Shown piece by piece: positions 50,097 through 62,071 of a stretch of 64,000 bases of DNA. Origin of the DNA: Hansfordia pulvinata (Eukaryota; Ascomycota; Sordariomycetes; Xylariales); assembly GCA_006538405.1 (NCBI GenBank), contig BJKQ01000011.1:869501-933500 (forward strand), read 5' to 3'. Positions within the stretch are counted from its first letter, which is position 1; each line of letters begins with the position of its first letter. Under the pieces are notes generated by a model. That model did no database searches. It was not told the DNA's origin and saw only the letters and a list, made by a program, of their open reading frames with translations. A program made the position numbers and the translations under genes.

Positions 50097-51603
50097 TGCG
50101 CGGCCGGGGGCGCTGAGTGAAGTGTCCCCTAGTAGACCAGGGATTTGAGCGCCGGCATCTTTTTAATGTCCTTTCTAGATCCTGTGGCTGCTAGCTCGAG
50201 GTCGGTGGCTTCATTGTGCTGAGATTTACTCGACTCTCGACTCGTTGGACACGGCTACCACTTTTATACCCTCAGCCACAGACAGGATTTCATACTCAAG
50301 TCGAGCGGCTCGGACGAGCGTTTTGTAGCCAATCATTGAATCCGAGGCTCAATTGGTCAGGCTACTTTGCCGACCTCAATGAGCCAATCCCACAGCTTTT
50401 GTAACCTCACGAACGCTCCCCCAGCCGATTCGTGTTCGGGAGGCCTTGCTGGAGCGTGAAAGCGCCCTCCGGTGTGTGAACGAAACTGCCCCCTTCGAAG
50501 GCTACCCAACAGAGACTCGGTGCCACCCGTTCTATCGATACATAGATCCGCTCTCCTCTTGACGTTCCGCGAAGAGGGCGCCGCTTCGGGTATGAGAGGA
50601 TCAAAACCTGGTGCTGTGTACATCAAATGAGCCCCAGATGGGTACGTACAATATTGCTTGTCATGGGTGTTGCCCTCACCCCCAGCCAAGAACACTCCAA
50701 TATATTCCGGCGGGCAGCGATAGTTGCGCATCCGGGCTCTTTCGATGCAGCCTGAATTGTCCGTCCATGGCCCACGGCTTCGCTGCGCACGACGGCGGGA
50801 TCATGTACCTAGAAAGATTCAATGCGGCGCTGGTTGATGGGGAGATCTGGGTTGGCTGGATGAAGCGCCCCAACCGGTCGACAAGCTGTGACCAGACGCG
50901 GCCTGCTTTGCAGAGAACCCGGCTGGATATTGAGACTAGATGAGCAACAAAGGCCAGAATTGGATCCATATTTCCAGATCGGAAAGCCACCTGCAGGGTT
51001 GCCAGATGGGTCTTTCTGGGGATTCTGCTGGCGAGCATGCGCACTTTTACGGACCAGGGCCGAGATCTTAAGTCTATCCATAGGCGCTCGAAAGATGCTC
51101 TCCCATTTCCAGAAAATACGGCTTGAGATACCACTGGTAATAACGAATACGGTTCTGCCGTATAACCGTTGGTCAATATACTGCCGGTCGTTGGTACCCA
51201 ACGTTGAGAGCCAGACCAACAACACCATCCCTCGGGCTTTGTCCAAGCTCGAGGGGCACCAACACACCTTTGCACGGGACGAAACTATTCCTGTCCCTTC
51301 CCTGATTAAGAATAATTCTAAATGTAATTAATTATTTGCAAAGCGCGGAGCGAAGATGTGGCTGCCGGAGGATATGCCCAGCTTGCTTCGAGACTCGGGA
51401 CGTGTAAAAGGCATCTCTGTCGTCACCCTGAATGTTCTCTGTCATCACTGGCAAACGCTCTCTCAGCACAATTCATACCTTTGCTTATCCTTTTGCTTCC
51501 TTGTCTGGTCCTTCTTCCCGACTCGTTTGATACTACTTAATTTCAACCATAGATCTCATACGCGCCCACCGCGCAGCGTTCGACTCCCTCCCCAACCATC
51601 AAC
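50097..51603. other. Intergenic region
   Basis: It includes a minus-strand open frame of about 200 codons (50676-51275) without motif, balanced by frames of similar size on the other strand; I do not support it as a gene. The promoter side of the secreted protein gene lies at the end. Confidence 0.5.
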
Positions 51604-52236
51604 ATGCCTGCCTTGCAAGGCTTTATAATGCTCGCCGGCCTGGTTAGACTGGCCGCAGGTGTGCCAACTTCGAATGACGCCGTCGACGAATCTGCCGTAC
51701 ACCGCCGGTGGACCGAAGGCTGGCCCATGCAGGTTCACCATGGCGACATGTGTCTCGGCATGGAGCGACAGTTCTACAACTCTACCCCGTTGCCCAATGG
51801 CGGCAGCTGCCGCAGCTACGCGAGCGCCGGCTCCATACATGTGATGGTGGTCAGCTGGAATTGCGCGGTGTACACGTATCCAGACGAGGAGTGCCGACAG
51901 AAGGAGCACCGCAAGCATGCGGACCCCAACATCGACGATCTTGACAAGGACTGCCACGCCGGGAGGTTCGCTTCGGTTGCCTACGAGTGCCATCCGACGG
52001 ACAGCGATGCCAACCACACCGACGAACACGGCTCCAGCCAGACCGGTGCCGACGGCCCTGCGAGCAGCACCACCGCTACCGAGAGTCCTGCCAACAGGAG
52101 CACGGAGAAACTCGTCAGCAGCGCCACGGAGGAACCTACGAGCAGCGCCACTGAGGACGCAGCAAGCAAGACCACTGATGCTGCCGCCAGCAGCCCCAGT
52201 AAAGTCACTGCTGACCCAAGGGACAACCCTGAGTAG
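51604..52236 (+). CDS. Small secreted Cys-containing protein with Ser/Thr-rich tail
   Basis: Single exon of 210 residues. MPALQGFIMLAGLVRLAAGV is a signal peptide, followed by a short pro-like region to HRRW. The folded part holds five Cys (CLGMERQ, GGSCRSY, WNCAVY, EECRQKE, DCHAGR) plus one in YECHPTD, so three disulphides are possible. N-glycosylation sites NST and NHT are visible. The last 75 residues are Ser/Thr/Ala-rich with repeats of SSATE(EPT/DAA), a probable O-glycosylated stalk without a GPI signal. It resembles small secreted cysteine proteins often listed as effector candidates, but I do not recognise a family and cannot assign a role. Confidence 0.65.
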   Translation: MPALQGFIMLAGLVRLAAGVPTSNDAVDESAVHRRWTEGWPMQVHHGDMCLGMERQFYNSTPLPNGGSCRSYASAGSIHVMVVSWNCAVYTYPDEECRQKEHRKHADPNIDDLDKDCHAGRFASVAYECHPTDSDANHTDEHGSSQTGADGPASSTTATESPANRSTEKLVSSATEEPTSSATEDAASKTTDAAASSPSKVTADPRDNPE

Positions 52237-55200
52237 AATAAGCTCCAATCAACAATGTCAATATCGACGACACCAGTGGCAACGGCAGCGGCAGCGGCAA
52301 CGTCCCTGTTCCATTCCGCTGTCCTCCTACCCGGTGCCCAGCTTCGGTCCCGCCGAGAGTGCGGAGGCTGCCCTCGCACAGTCGACGCTGCGATTCTCTC
52401 ATACCAATGAGTGGCGGACGACGCAGGAAGTGGACAGAGCTGTGTCGTTGATACATGGTGGATGCATGCGGGGAGCATAGGCGACACATTGAGCATGCTC
52501 GAGAACCGGAGGCGGGCACTCTTGTTTTGCGGCTGGCCGGCCAGCTGGGCTGTCCTGGTCGAAACTACGGGCTGCAGCTAGAGTTATATAATATGATCTT
52601 GGAAGTAATTAAAGATTCAATCACGGACAGTCCACATGACGGGTTGCCGTCCCAGCCTGATCTTGAAGCTACATAATGACCAGGATTGCTCAGAATAGCA
52701 GTGCAACAATCTTCAGCAGATCTATATCGAACAGCTCAGCCGTACGGGTAACGGGCTGATAGACAACACTCAACATCTCGTTGCCAGGCTGACTATCAAT
52801 CGAGCCGCAGTCAATGTGCCTGTGTCTCCTCTCGTGTGGCGACTTGTTCTCCCAGACTTGCCCCGACCTCGCCACTGGCTGTGGCCATCAAGAAAGGCAT
52901 AACCAGTATGTAGCCAATTTTCTAGTTGCGGCTCATCCATGGGAGAGTCGACAAATGCAGAGCTCTCCGAGCCTGAACCAAGAGCCAGAGCCCAGGGCCA
53001 AGGCGACTCAACTGTCACTCTTGAATGGTTTCATCGTTATAAAATCGTCTGCTTCTGTTGAAAGTGTAGAGACCTAACACCCAATGAGAATGTTGCTTGA
53101 GCCGATTAATCCGAGCTGATACCTTTGTCGCCTCGTGTCTCGATGATTATTTGCATCAAGATTCGGGGTCTTGAGGCTTTCAACAATCAACCAGGAGCCT
53201 GCCGGTCTGTCGCTAGTGATCACAAACCGTCCCTCGCAGGTTTCAGCATCGGGACGGGATGCAAAGGCTCAATTGGAGCTGTCAAAAGTCGCTGACCACC
53301 GAGTCCCGCTGTCTCCGCCTCGATGCCTTGCATTATACCTGACGCCCTACGCGGCGACACGACGAGGACGGCCGGCTCGCACCTGCTACACCACTATACG
53401 CGGTGCGGCGACGATAGCAATCTCTTGCGACGGGTCGTCCGGCAGCGACGCGTTCTACCATTCTGCAGCCCGCCTTGGAGGGTCCAAGAGACCACGCGTA
53501 CTCTCAAGGGGAGCCGCTCTGGACTGTCGGCTTCTGGGCCCCTCGGCTCCTGGGGAACCGTGGGATCGTGTCGACTGGCGATCGGCAGTAGCCGCGGGGA
53601 GGCGCTCGCCGTAGGGAAAGGCCGGGTGGCGCACACTCTGTGTCTGCTGCAGGTGTCCGCGCGACGATTACTCTTGTGGTGTGTGATCTGTGGTCTGCGG
53701 GCATCGCCTGGATTCCCGATGACAGACGACCCAAGGACCTGGCCGGAAGTATCTGATCTACCTACCAGTATCCTTCGCTCATTCGGTGAGAGGAAATGCC
53801 CGTGGGCACTACACTACACAATTCTGCGCCTCGTCCCACCGCCGAAAGGCAGCCTGAGAGACCGGAATCCCCCAGGGCGCCGTTAGCGCGCGCCGTCGCG
53901 CGGGAACGAGGGGGCGAAAAGCAGTCAGGACAGCGCCGGGCGGGATGGCAGGCAGCAATCGAAACAATGGGCGAGGCACGAGAGGAGCAAGCGGGCAGGC
54001 AGACAGACTGACAGACAGACAGACCGGCACTCAAAAGGCCGGGACCAAGGCACGGCACTCTCAGAGGCTTAGATGGGGAAAGCGCCCCTCACTCGATCTC
54101 TCGCCGCCGCCGCCGCCGCCGCCACCACCACCACTAACGTTGGAGACGACGACGATGCTGACGACGACGATAGTGCTGACGACAACGGCTGCCCCGCTAA
54201 CAGCCTTTGCCATGCGAGTTCTTCCCTCTCCCTATCCCGCTCTCTCGCGCGCGGTGTGTCTTGCACACAATCCCATGTCCCTCGGCGTCGTGAACCCGCT
54301 TCCGCCCCCCAAGACGCGCAATGCCAAGCCGCCTCTATCACCTCCCCCATCCCACGAGACGGCTTCGCTCCCCCGGGGCGGCAGCTGCGGGTGCATCCGC
54401 ACAGCGCTCCGGCTACGGCTCGCGCAATGCACTGCGTGCGATAGCCTCGTCCGGAAGAAACGTGCGGTTTGCGCGGCAGGCTCTACTACGTCGAGAAGTC
54501 GGCTCAACTACTAGGTTCTTCATTGAATCGCGCACTTGCCCGTGATTATGAGGATTCAGGGGTGTCGTGACTCCAGAGGCCGGCAGAACCTGCACTGTCT
54601 CGTCGTGTTTTCGCCTTACTGAACTGCTCGCGATCTCCCGAATGCCACACCAGATTATGGCGAGACCAGAGAAAGAGTACTCATATCTCTATAAAACGCT
54701 TCACCACAACGCATTTCGGGGGAAAACCAAAAAAAAAAAAGGTTGCTCCCGCGAAGCCGCCACCTAGTTTTCGGAGGGAGCCAGCCCGGCGCATCCTCGA
54801 GTTTCAAGCGTCGGAGCCACGCGCCCGTAGTGCCTTTTCTTTCTACTCGTACTTGTCCTGTGTCCGCCGTCCTCGCCTAGAGACAGGTGACCAGGCTACG
54901 AGTAGAGGCTATTTAATTGAGTCGTCGGGGGAAGAACAAGAAATAGTGCTTGTCGAGGTCGCTACCTACCAACTGATCCAAGCTCGCGAACCCCCGAGGC
55001 TGCCATCTTGCAATGGGGGCCAAGCCGACGACGTCTTACCTAAGCGACAAGAGCGGCGGAGCACGCAAGGTTGTGCCGCCGGGGGGGTTTGTCGTCGAAC
55101 ACACACTGGGTTCGTTCTGCTGCTTCCATTTGTGTTCCTTTCCCCGCCACTCGCCCCCAAGGAGCCGGGCTTCTCGCACACTTGCCACTCGCAGGGCTCA

Positions 55201-56133
55201 GCAAGACGCGCACGCAGAAGGCCGGGTGGGAATGAAGGCGTGGCTGTTGTGAATTGCAAATAATGATCGCGGCGTGATCCGCCCTGGACGCTGGCTGCGT
55301 GTGACTTATCAGGGGAAGGAGGGGCCAGACGGGGTAAATCGGTCATGTCAACGCACTGCACCGTCTCCAAAATAGGATAGTAGAGATAGCTAGCAGAGTG
55401 CCAGCTACCATTTAGTCTCGCCAAAGAAGGCAGAGACCTATCTACGAGTACGTAACTGGCGGGACACTCTCGGGGGCGCTTATGAGAGTGGCACGTTCTG
55501 GACCTTGACCGAGATCCTCGACCACGCGGGGCATGGATGACTAGCAGAAACCTGGCCCGGGAGAGCTAGCAAGCCGCCCGCCGAAAGAGTACGAGTAGTC
55601 GCTGGGCTTCCCGCTCCTGTGCTGTTGTGGACGATGCACACCTGCAACGAGGAGTGTCACCTTCCGCCGCCACCGAAAGGCAGTCCAGGCACGAGCAGTT
55701 GCGTTCGGAGTACACTCGCGTCGCACGGAACCCTCCTCTACTGCACGGAGCTCGGTTCCCGAAGCTTTGCGCCCCCATGCCAAGACCCCGAGAGAATCAG
55801 AGGTTCCCGCCGGTGGGTTTGTCGGATCCGGTGGCGCGGGGATCGAGCCGCGAGCCAGCATCGCTGTTTCGTTTTCCTCGCTGCCTGCCTCTCGGGATGT
55901 GTGTGTGGGTGTGCCGTTGCGGTTCGGTGCGTTTCGTTTTGTCGCGTTGTGAGGTGTTCCGCTCGGGCTCCGGCAGGTCGATCGATGTGGTCGGTGCAGT
56001 TGCGTGTCTTACAATGGTTTTCATCTTTCATCTTTCTTCATCCTCTTCTTATAGTCTTTTGCATAAATACCTACTCCGGCTTGCGTCTCGTTGCACAGTG
56101 GCGACATGCTCGTAGAGCCAAGTCTCGCCGGCG

Positions 56134-56135
56134 CC

Positions 56136-56176
<41 letters not shown>

Positions 56177-56177
56177 G
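56134..56177. repeat. (CTGT)n microsatellite
   Basis: About ten perfect CTGT units followed by an interrupted unit. Confidence 0.95.
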
Positions 56178-58127
56178 GCTGTCTTGGGCAGCCCGGTGTC
56201 GCCTTGCCAGCCAGTTTCGTATGGGGGAGGCGACCGAGAGCCGGTGGACTGTCGGGCAGACACCACTGCGAGTACTCGTACGACCTCGCATGAGGTCGTA
56301 TGCACGCACAAAAGCACTACGCGTACGATACTACGTGTCCCAAGTTCCCGGGGCGGCGTCGTCCTGGCTCCGGATCATGTGCAGATTGTGGGCAGGAGGG
56401 GGTTGTCACGCGCTCGCAGGGAGGGGGGGAGAGATGAGACAGGGGATGTACTCGGATGAGCAGCTGCTGTCGTCCTCACCTCCGGCCTGCTGATCATGCG
56501 TTGGAGCACGAAGCCCTTAGACTTGGTTGGAAGTAGAAAGTGCCCATGTTTCTGCCCCCTTGAAGTCGCAGGGCTGTCAATTCGATCTTCAGGGGTGACA
56601 GCGTGACTGACTGGTGGAAGAGCGCGAAGCTGGTGCAGAATAGACAAGCCTAGTGGACTTGGCACACGCTGGGGTCTTCATTGGGGAGCCAAAAGCCTAC
56701 TCGTAAGGGGTACTTGTGAGAATAGCTGATCGTCCGAATCGTCTACTCGTACTGGCCAAGACCATGGCGAGACGGGCAGGCGAAGTGAAGGGCAGAGATG
56801 TTTTCTTCTTCTTCTTTCTTTCTCTTTTCAATCTGGCTGCAGCTCCTGATGTACGCACATGCGTACTCGTACTGGGTCCAAGGGCCAGACAGGCAGGTTG
56901 ACCGCCGCACCCCAGAGCATCATGGGTCCGAGTGCCATGCTGTGCAATGCTAGGCAGGGGTTGTCGGTTGAGGCATTTGGTGGAAATATCTACGATCCTT
57001 TTTCCGGCAGTGGCGCCGGCCGACGTCAAGTTCAGCCTGCACTGAGCCGCGGGCGAAGGGGCGATGTGTTTGCCTGCACATGTGTTCTCAAGAACAGTTG
57101 CACGGGCGGGCAGGGAGGTGGATGCGGCAACGCACGGGACCTTCCCACCACTCGTAGCGCTACACATCCACAGGGACAGTACGAGTATAATGGTGTTACT
57201 CTTGCAGGTACTCGTAATGGTGGCACACGAGCCCTGCCTGTGCGGGCGGTCAGGAGAGGGAGACAGAGGCACAGAGACACAGAGAGAGCGTTTTGATGTT
57301 GCAATTTCCGAACCGAGTGTTGCGATCATGTCGCAGATGCTGGAAAAGGAGGCGGTGGACTCGACTTTTGATTGAACCGCCGGGGGTTAATCTCGCGGTG
57401 ATCAGTGCCCATTCACGACTGCTGCATTCTGGAGAAAGCCACGGGTGCTAGCGTCGAGGGACGCGCGGACTGAGATCGATTCTATCCATGATGCGCGATG
57501 CACCTGGCTGGGTACTTGCGGATACATGACGGGTTTCTTCTGTCGCCTGGAGCAAAAGTCGTACCATTGTGGGGGCAAGCTAAAGACCATTCAGGTTCCT
57601 GTACAGACTCTACATCAGGTACCTACGCGAACATCCAATGAGAATGTAACTTGCAGGCATCCAACCTGGAGATGGATTCGGGACTCTAGGGGGCACTCTG
57701 AGGGGCACCTGGGTGCACTTCCAGGGGCCAGGGCACGGCTGGAATGGCAGCTGGAGCAGGGCTACTCCAGTGGAGGGCTGTACTCGTACCCAGGCGCCGC
57801 TGGAGAGCCCAGGCCACTCCGGGCAGTGGAAGCGAGCCCGGGACAGCAGTGCCGGCCCAGGTCGAAGGCCACGCGTCGCACGACGAGTAATCTCGCCTTA
57901 AAAGTCTTGGCATCGCCCGCGACGTCTTGGCGAAACCAACCCTCCCGACCAACCCTCGCAAACACGCCTGTCGCCAGCCTCAACCATCCCGGCTCCAGAG
58001 GCTCCAATGCCCAGAGGAAGCGCCCACACGCCCACAACCCCTCCGCTCCAGCACCGCGGCGCCGCACGGCAACCGGCACGAACCTCTTGTGCCTCTTGAG
58101 CCGTCCCGGCTCTGTCTTGCTCTGTCC

Positions 58128-58153
58128 GCTGCTGCTGCTGCTGCTGCTGCTGC
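58128..58153. repeat. (CTG)n microsatellite
   Basis: About eight CTG units in the gene-poor region. Confidence 0.9.
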
Positions 58154-58785
58154 GAGCGAGCACTGCTGCAGCTCTCCTTCCAATGGGTCCGCCCAGCGCC
58201 AACATGCGGGCGTCGATCCATCCCGGCGGGCGCCATTAACGATCGTCCTTCTCTTTGTTCCGCCAGCGCTCTCTCCGGCTGCCCTTCTGGGGAAATCACC
58301 TCAGGATTCACTCACGGCCGGCACCAACGGTCCGAAACCCAGGCAGACGCTTCCCCATCAATCAATGGCTACGAGTATACCACGGGTACCGTAGGTAGGC
58401 AGCCCGCAGCCCGCCAGCAACAGGTGTAGTCAATGATCGGTACGGCGCGATTGGGCGATCCGGCGACTCTCCGCCGCATGCACACGCCCGCCCGCCGGCC
58501 AACGAAACGCACTCCGGCCAAGGTCGACGGCTTCAGTGGCCACCGTTAAATCAAGCATCTGTCAGGTGGTGCCCGCCAAGAGCCGCGGCTCGTTCCAGCA
58601 GCCGTTCCAGTGCCCGCAGTGGCAGGGGCACCGGCACGGTCGGCTCGCCTATAGGTCGCCTTGTAATTGTCAGCTCAGCACCGCCTAACCGCACGCATCC
58701 GTACAGATGGGGTACGAGTACCGTCCTCGATCATGGGTGATAAGTTCAGGAAGCGCTTGTATTCGCTATCATGCGCACGCAGGCT

Positions 58786-58797
58786 GACGACGACAGA

Positions 58798-58831
<34 letters not shown>

Positions 58832-58834
58832 ACA
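58786..58834. repeat. (GAC)n microsatellite
   Basis: GAC/ACG repeats with one or two interruptions. Confidence 0.9.
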
Positions 58835-59406
58835 AAGGATAGAATAGAGGCTCTCTGGGCTTGGTCGCACTCGCACCAGCCCTGGAACAATCTATTTTCG
58901 GGATCAGCACCTCATTCGGTCGGCCTGTGCCCGCTGACGGATTCCTGTTCAGTGCGGTGGCACGACGGCCATCCTTCGGCCTACACTCTGGAAACATGGC
59001 CGGTCTTGGCAGGCGTCCGCCGCCCTCGGGCACATCGGGGCCAGCACCGGCGGCGCTGGCAACGGCAGCTTTCTGCGCGACCTCTCTACCGCTCGTAGTA
59101 ACCCTGGTGCTGGCCCCAAGTCCCTGGAGGTCTGGACTGCTGGCCGGCGGCCCCTCTGGCTCGCCTGTTAGGCGTGCTAGTACAGCCGCAAGCAGCAGGA
59201 TTAGGATTGTACCCTGCCCACCATCTGGCAATTGCCACTTGCGGCCTGGCTGGCTGACAGGCGCTGCGCGGCAGCGCAGTGGGAGGGAGCAGTCCTGACA
59301 GCGTGGGTGGCGATGTGGCGAAAGATGGACCAGGAATAACAACCGCAATCTCAACAAATCTGTGAGCCCGGGGCATACGTACTTTCCCTCGCCACGCAAA
59401 CATGCA

Positions 59407-59449
59407 GACACGCACGCACGAACGCACGCACGCACGAACGCACGCACGC
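59407..59449. repeat. (ACGC)n / (ACGA) microsatellite
   Basis: Tetranucleotide tract of CACG/AACG units directly followed by a TACTCGTA motif at 59450. Confidence 0.85.
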
Positions 59450-62071
59450 TACTCGTACAGCGCGGATCCTCGGTGCACGAGTACTCGTACACTGGCACTA
59501 GTTCTTTGGAGGAAATCGTCTCGAACGCTGAAATGGCCTGTCTTGTTGTATACCACTCCAGTTCATGTTTGCCGTCGTCTGTTCCGACGGTGGGACGCAG
59601 CAAGCAAGCAAAGCCTTCTTGCACGTCTGCCGCCCCTCAGATGTACGAAGATGCCGCTCGGGGGGTACGAGTCCTCGCGGGAAAGCTTGTCGCGCGGCAG
59701 ACGGCGACCGGTACCGACAACCGCGGCACTTTGCTCATCTGTGATCTGCGTGGTGCTGTCGCAGATGTGCAGGAAACCGAAACCTGGGCCCGGCATTCAG
59801 GGCGGCCTATGTCATTGGCCTGTAGCCTGTGGCCGAGGCTCAGGTCTGGTTTCGGACCGCCTACGAGTATGAACGCCGGACGACGCTACAAGACTCCGAT
59901 CACCGCGTCGTCTTAACCGGAGGTGCGCAAGAAAACTTGTGCGGTATGCCGATTCATAGATCGGGACTTATCGAGCATCGTATGTTTTGTAGCTCACTCA
60001 TCAATCTCATCGAATCTCACCTGTTCATGAGCGACTGGTCTTCGCATACCTACTGGCAGTCGTGCGTTCAAGCATGCCGCGGGCAAGGTCGGCCGCCGCC
60101 CGAAGCGCGTACGAGATCTGGCGGTCCATACACATCGAGGCCTTCTCCTTGCGACCACTGCACTAGATGCAGGTATGGGAATTGTCTCGACAGGTTTTTT
60201 ATTGCTGCGGGCCCGCGCTGGGCCGGGTCGAGTTCTGCAGTAATGCAGGAATAGGATATTGGAAAACGACACGCGTACGGGTACTCGTACCTGCCAGGGC
60301 TCGGAAGCGTGGCGAGGTACGCGCGCCCCGTGATCCCTTACCCGATCCATGGTATACTCGGACGTACGAGTACTTGGCCGGTCCCCCTTAGCCCACCTGC
60401 TTGTGCTCCTTCCAAACACATCGACTATACATGCGATCTTTCAATCTGCATTGCTTCTAGGGGAGATAGAGATCCACGAATGCATTGAGCAGCTAGAGGA
60501 GATATCTACGCTGGACGTGCCAGACAGCATCTGCAACTCGGACCGCCGGATACTCGACAGAGAACAGGTTCCCCAGTTGTTGTCAAACACTTACACGCAC
60601 GCACACACGCAGTGTGTGGGGTGGCGATCCGCAGGCGTACCTGAATTCCACCTCTAGTGGCTGTGAAGATTCCGCCCCAGTCTAGTAGGTACCGCCTGAT
60701 CGAAGAAGAGAAGCGAGGATTCAGGAGGTATCTCAAGTACTCTTGGCATTGTGGATCAGGGGCCAGCAGTGGACCTCAACCCTTTGGCAGATAGCGGCGC
60801 CAGAGACGAAGGTGCTCGAGGCTGCACATAGCGGCGCGAGGTACCAGCTGGGATAGGTACTGGCTGAGGACCCCGGGCGGCCAGGGGAGACGCGGCCGTA
60901 CCGCCCTCCACCTGGGTCCCCACCCCTGTCTGTCTCGCCCTGGATCGCGGGTACGAGTACTGGGCCGCGATACCTGGCGGTACCTGAGCCCGGAGGAGGG
61001 GAGGTTGTGCCTGGCTGGGCAATTGTGTCTTCCACAGCGCGGCAGGAGCATTCTAACAGCCGGCGGCTCGCACGCGCGCCCGCTCGCACCCACGCCCGCC
61101 CTGCAACGCGCACGCATGCACACGCACGCCCGCCCACTCGCCCACACCGGAATTATTCTTGGGGACGGACCAGGCTCCTCGACTGCTTAGGCTGCCTGTA
61201 CCCTTAGGAGTACTTGCGCAGGGCCGCGCTGGGAGCCTTTCTACCGGTACCTACAGTACCCGCAGCAACGAATGGCAAGCCGTACGAGTAGCCAGCAGCA
61301 GCAGCAGCAGCAGGCACGACCGACCGACCTTGGGCGACAGCACCCTGGTGGTACTCGCACGAGTACTCGTGCTCCTTCCCAGACCTGTGTCAGGCCGCCT
61401 CGCTGGCCACAATCTGGCAGCTTGACGTAATCTCGACAACCGGGGCGCCACGGCCGCTTCCTCGTCGACTTGCCCTCTGCCGGTTCTCCGTCTTGGCTTT
61501 CATCCTTCTTTGCGCCTTGCTCATCCGCTGCGTACTGCACGCCGGTATCGTGTCTGGTCTGCCGCTATCCAACCCTGGCTGCGTACTCAGACTAAATACC
61601 CAGGGTCCGCCATCCACCACACCTCTTCTCACCACTCCACACCACTTCACCACCGCGGGGACAACGGAGAACCTATCGCGACTCAACTCCCCTCCGCCTC
61701 TAGTCTGCGCCCTGCCCCTCCACCTACACCTTCACTTCGCGCCGCCCTCCGATCCGACCCGGGACGCTTGCGACTGGTGAGACTGTCTGGTCTCTCCCCT
61801 CAACTCGTACATAAAGCCGCTCCCCCTCCTGTTCGACTCCGGTGTCTGCACAACCTGAACTCGACACCCCTCTATCCTTCCACCGCCCCAGGCTCGGCCT
61901 GTCGTCGCTCCCTTGACTCTCCAGAGACCTTCGCCTTTGTCGTTTCTTCCTTGCCGAGCGTGTCATGTCTTGATTGTGTTTCTCATCTTCCAACTCACGA
62001 CGCCTTCTATCCTTTGCCCGGGCCTCTACTCGCTCACATGATACCTTTCCGGCTTTGCGACTTCGCTTAAA

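Larger units (their letters stand above)
54844..61290. repeat. Cluster of 20 dispersed TACTCGTA / TACGAGTA motifs
   Basis: Start positions found by eye: 54844, 54897, 55443, 55590, 56273, 56698, 56744, 56864, 57180, 57209, 57781, 58370, 58713, 59450, 59482, 59872, 60282, 60365, 60952 and 61283. The two orientations are mixed and spacing is irregular, so it is not a tandem array. The motif is often extended to GTACTCGTAC or GTACGAGTAC. Confidence 0.85.
52237..62071. other. 9.8-kb gene-poor region with a dispersed motif
   Basis: No gene is supported here. Open frames are short, conflict between strands and lack motifs. The region carries several microsatellites and 20 copies of TACTCGTA/TACGAGTA between 54844 and 61290. 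The last 500 bases (from about 61500) are pyrimidine-rich and probably the promoter and leader of the ASST-like gene. Confidence 0.6.

Noticed and set aside
50676..51275. Minus-strand open frame of about 200 codons
   Set aside because: No motif, overlapping frames of similar length on the other strand, no promoter or splice support.
56134..59449. CRISPR-like or satellite array
   Set aside because: The repeats are plain microsatellites and irregularly spaced short motifs, with no constant repeat-spacer pattern; CRISPR is not expected in a fungus.
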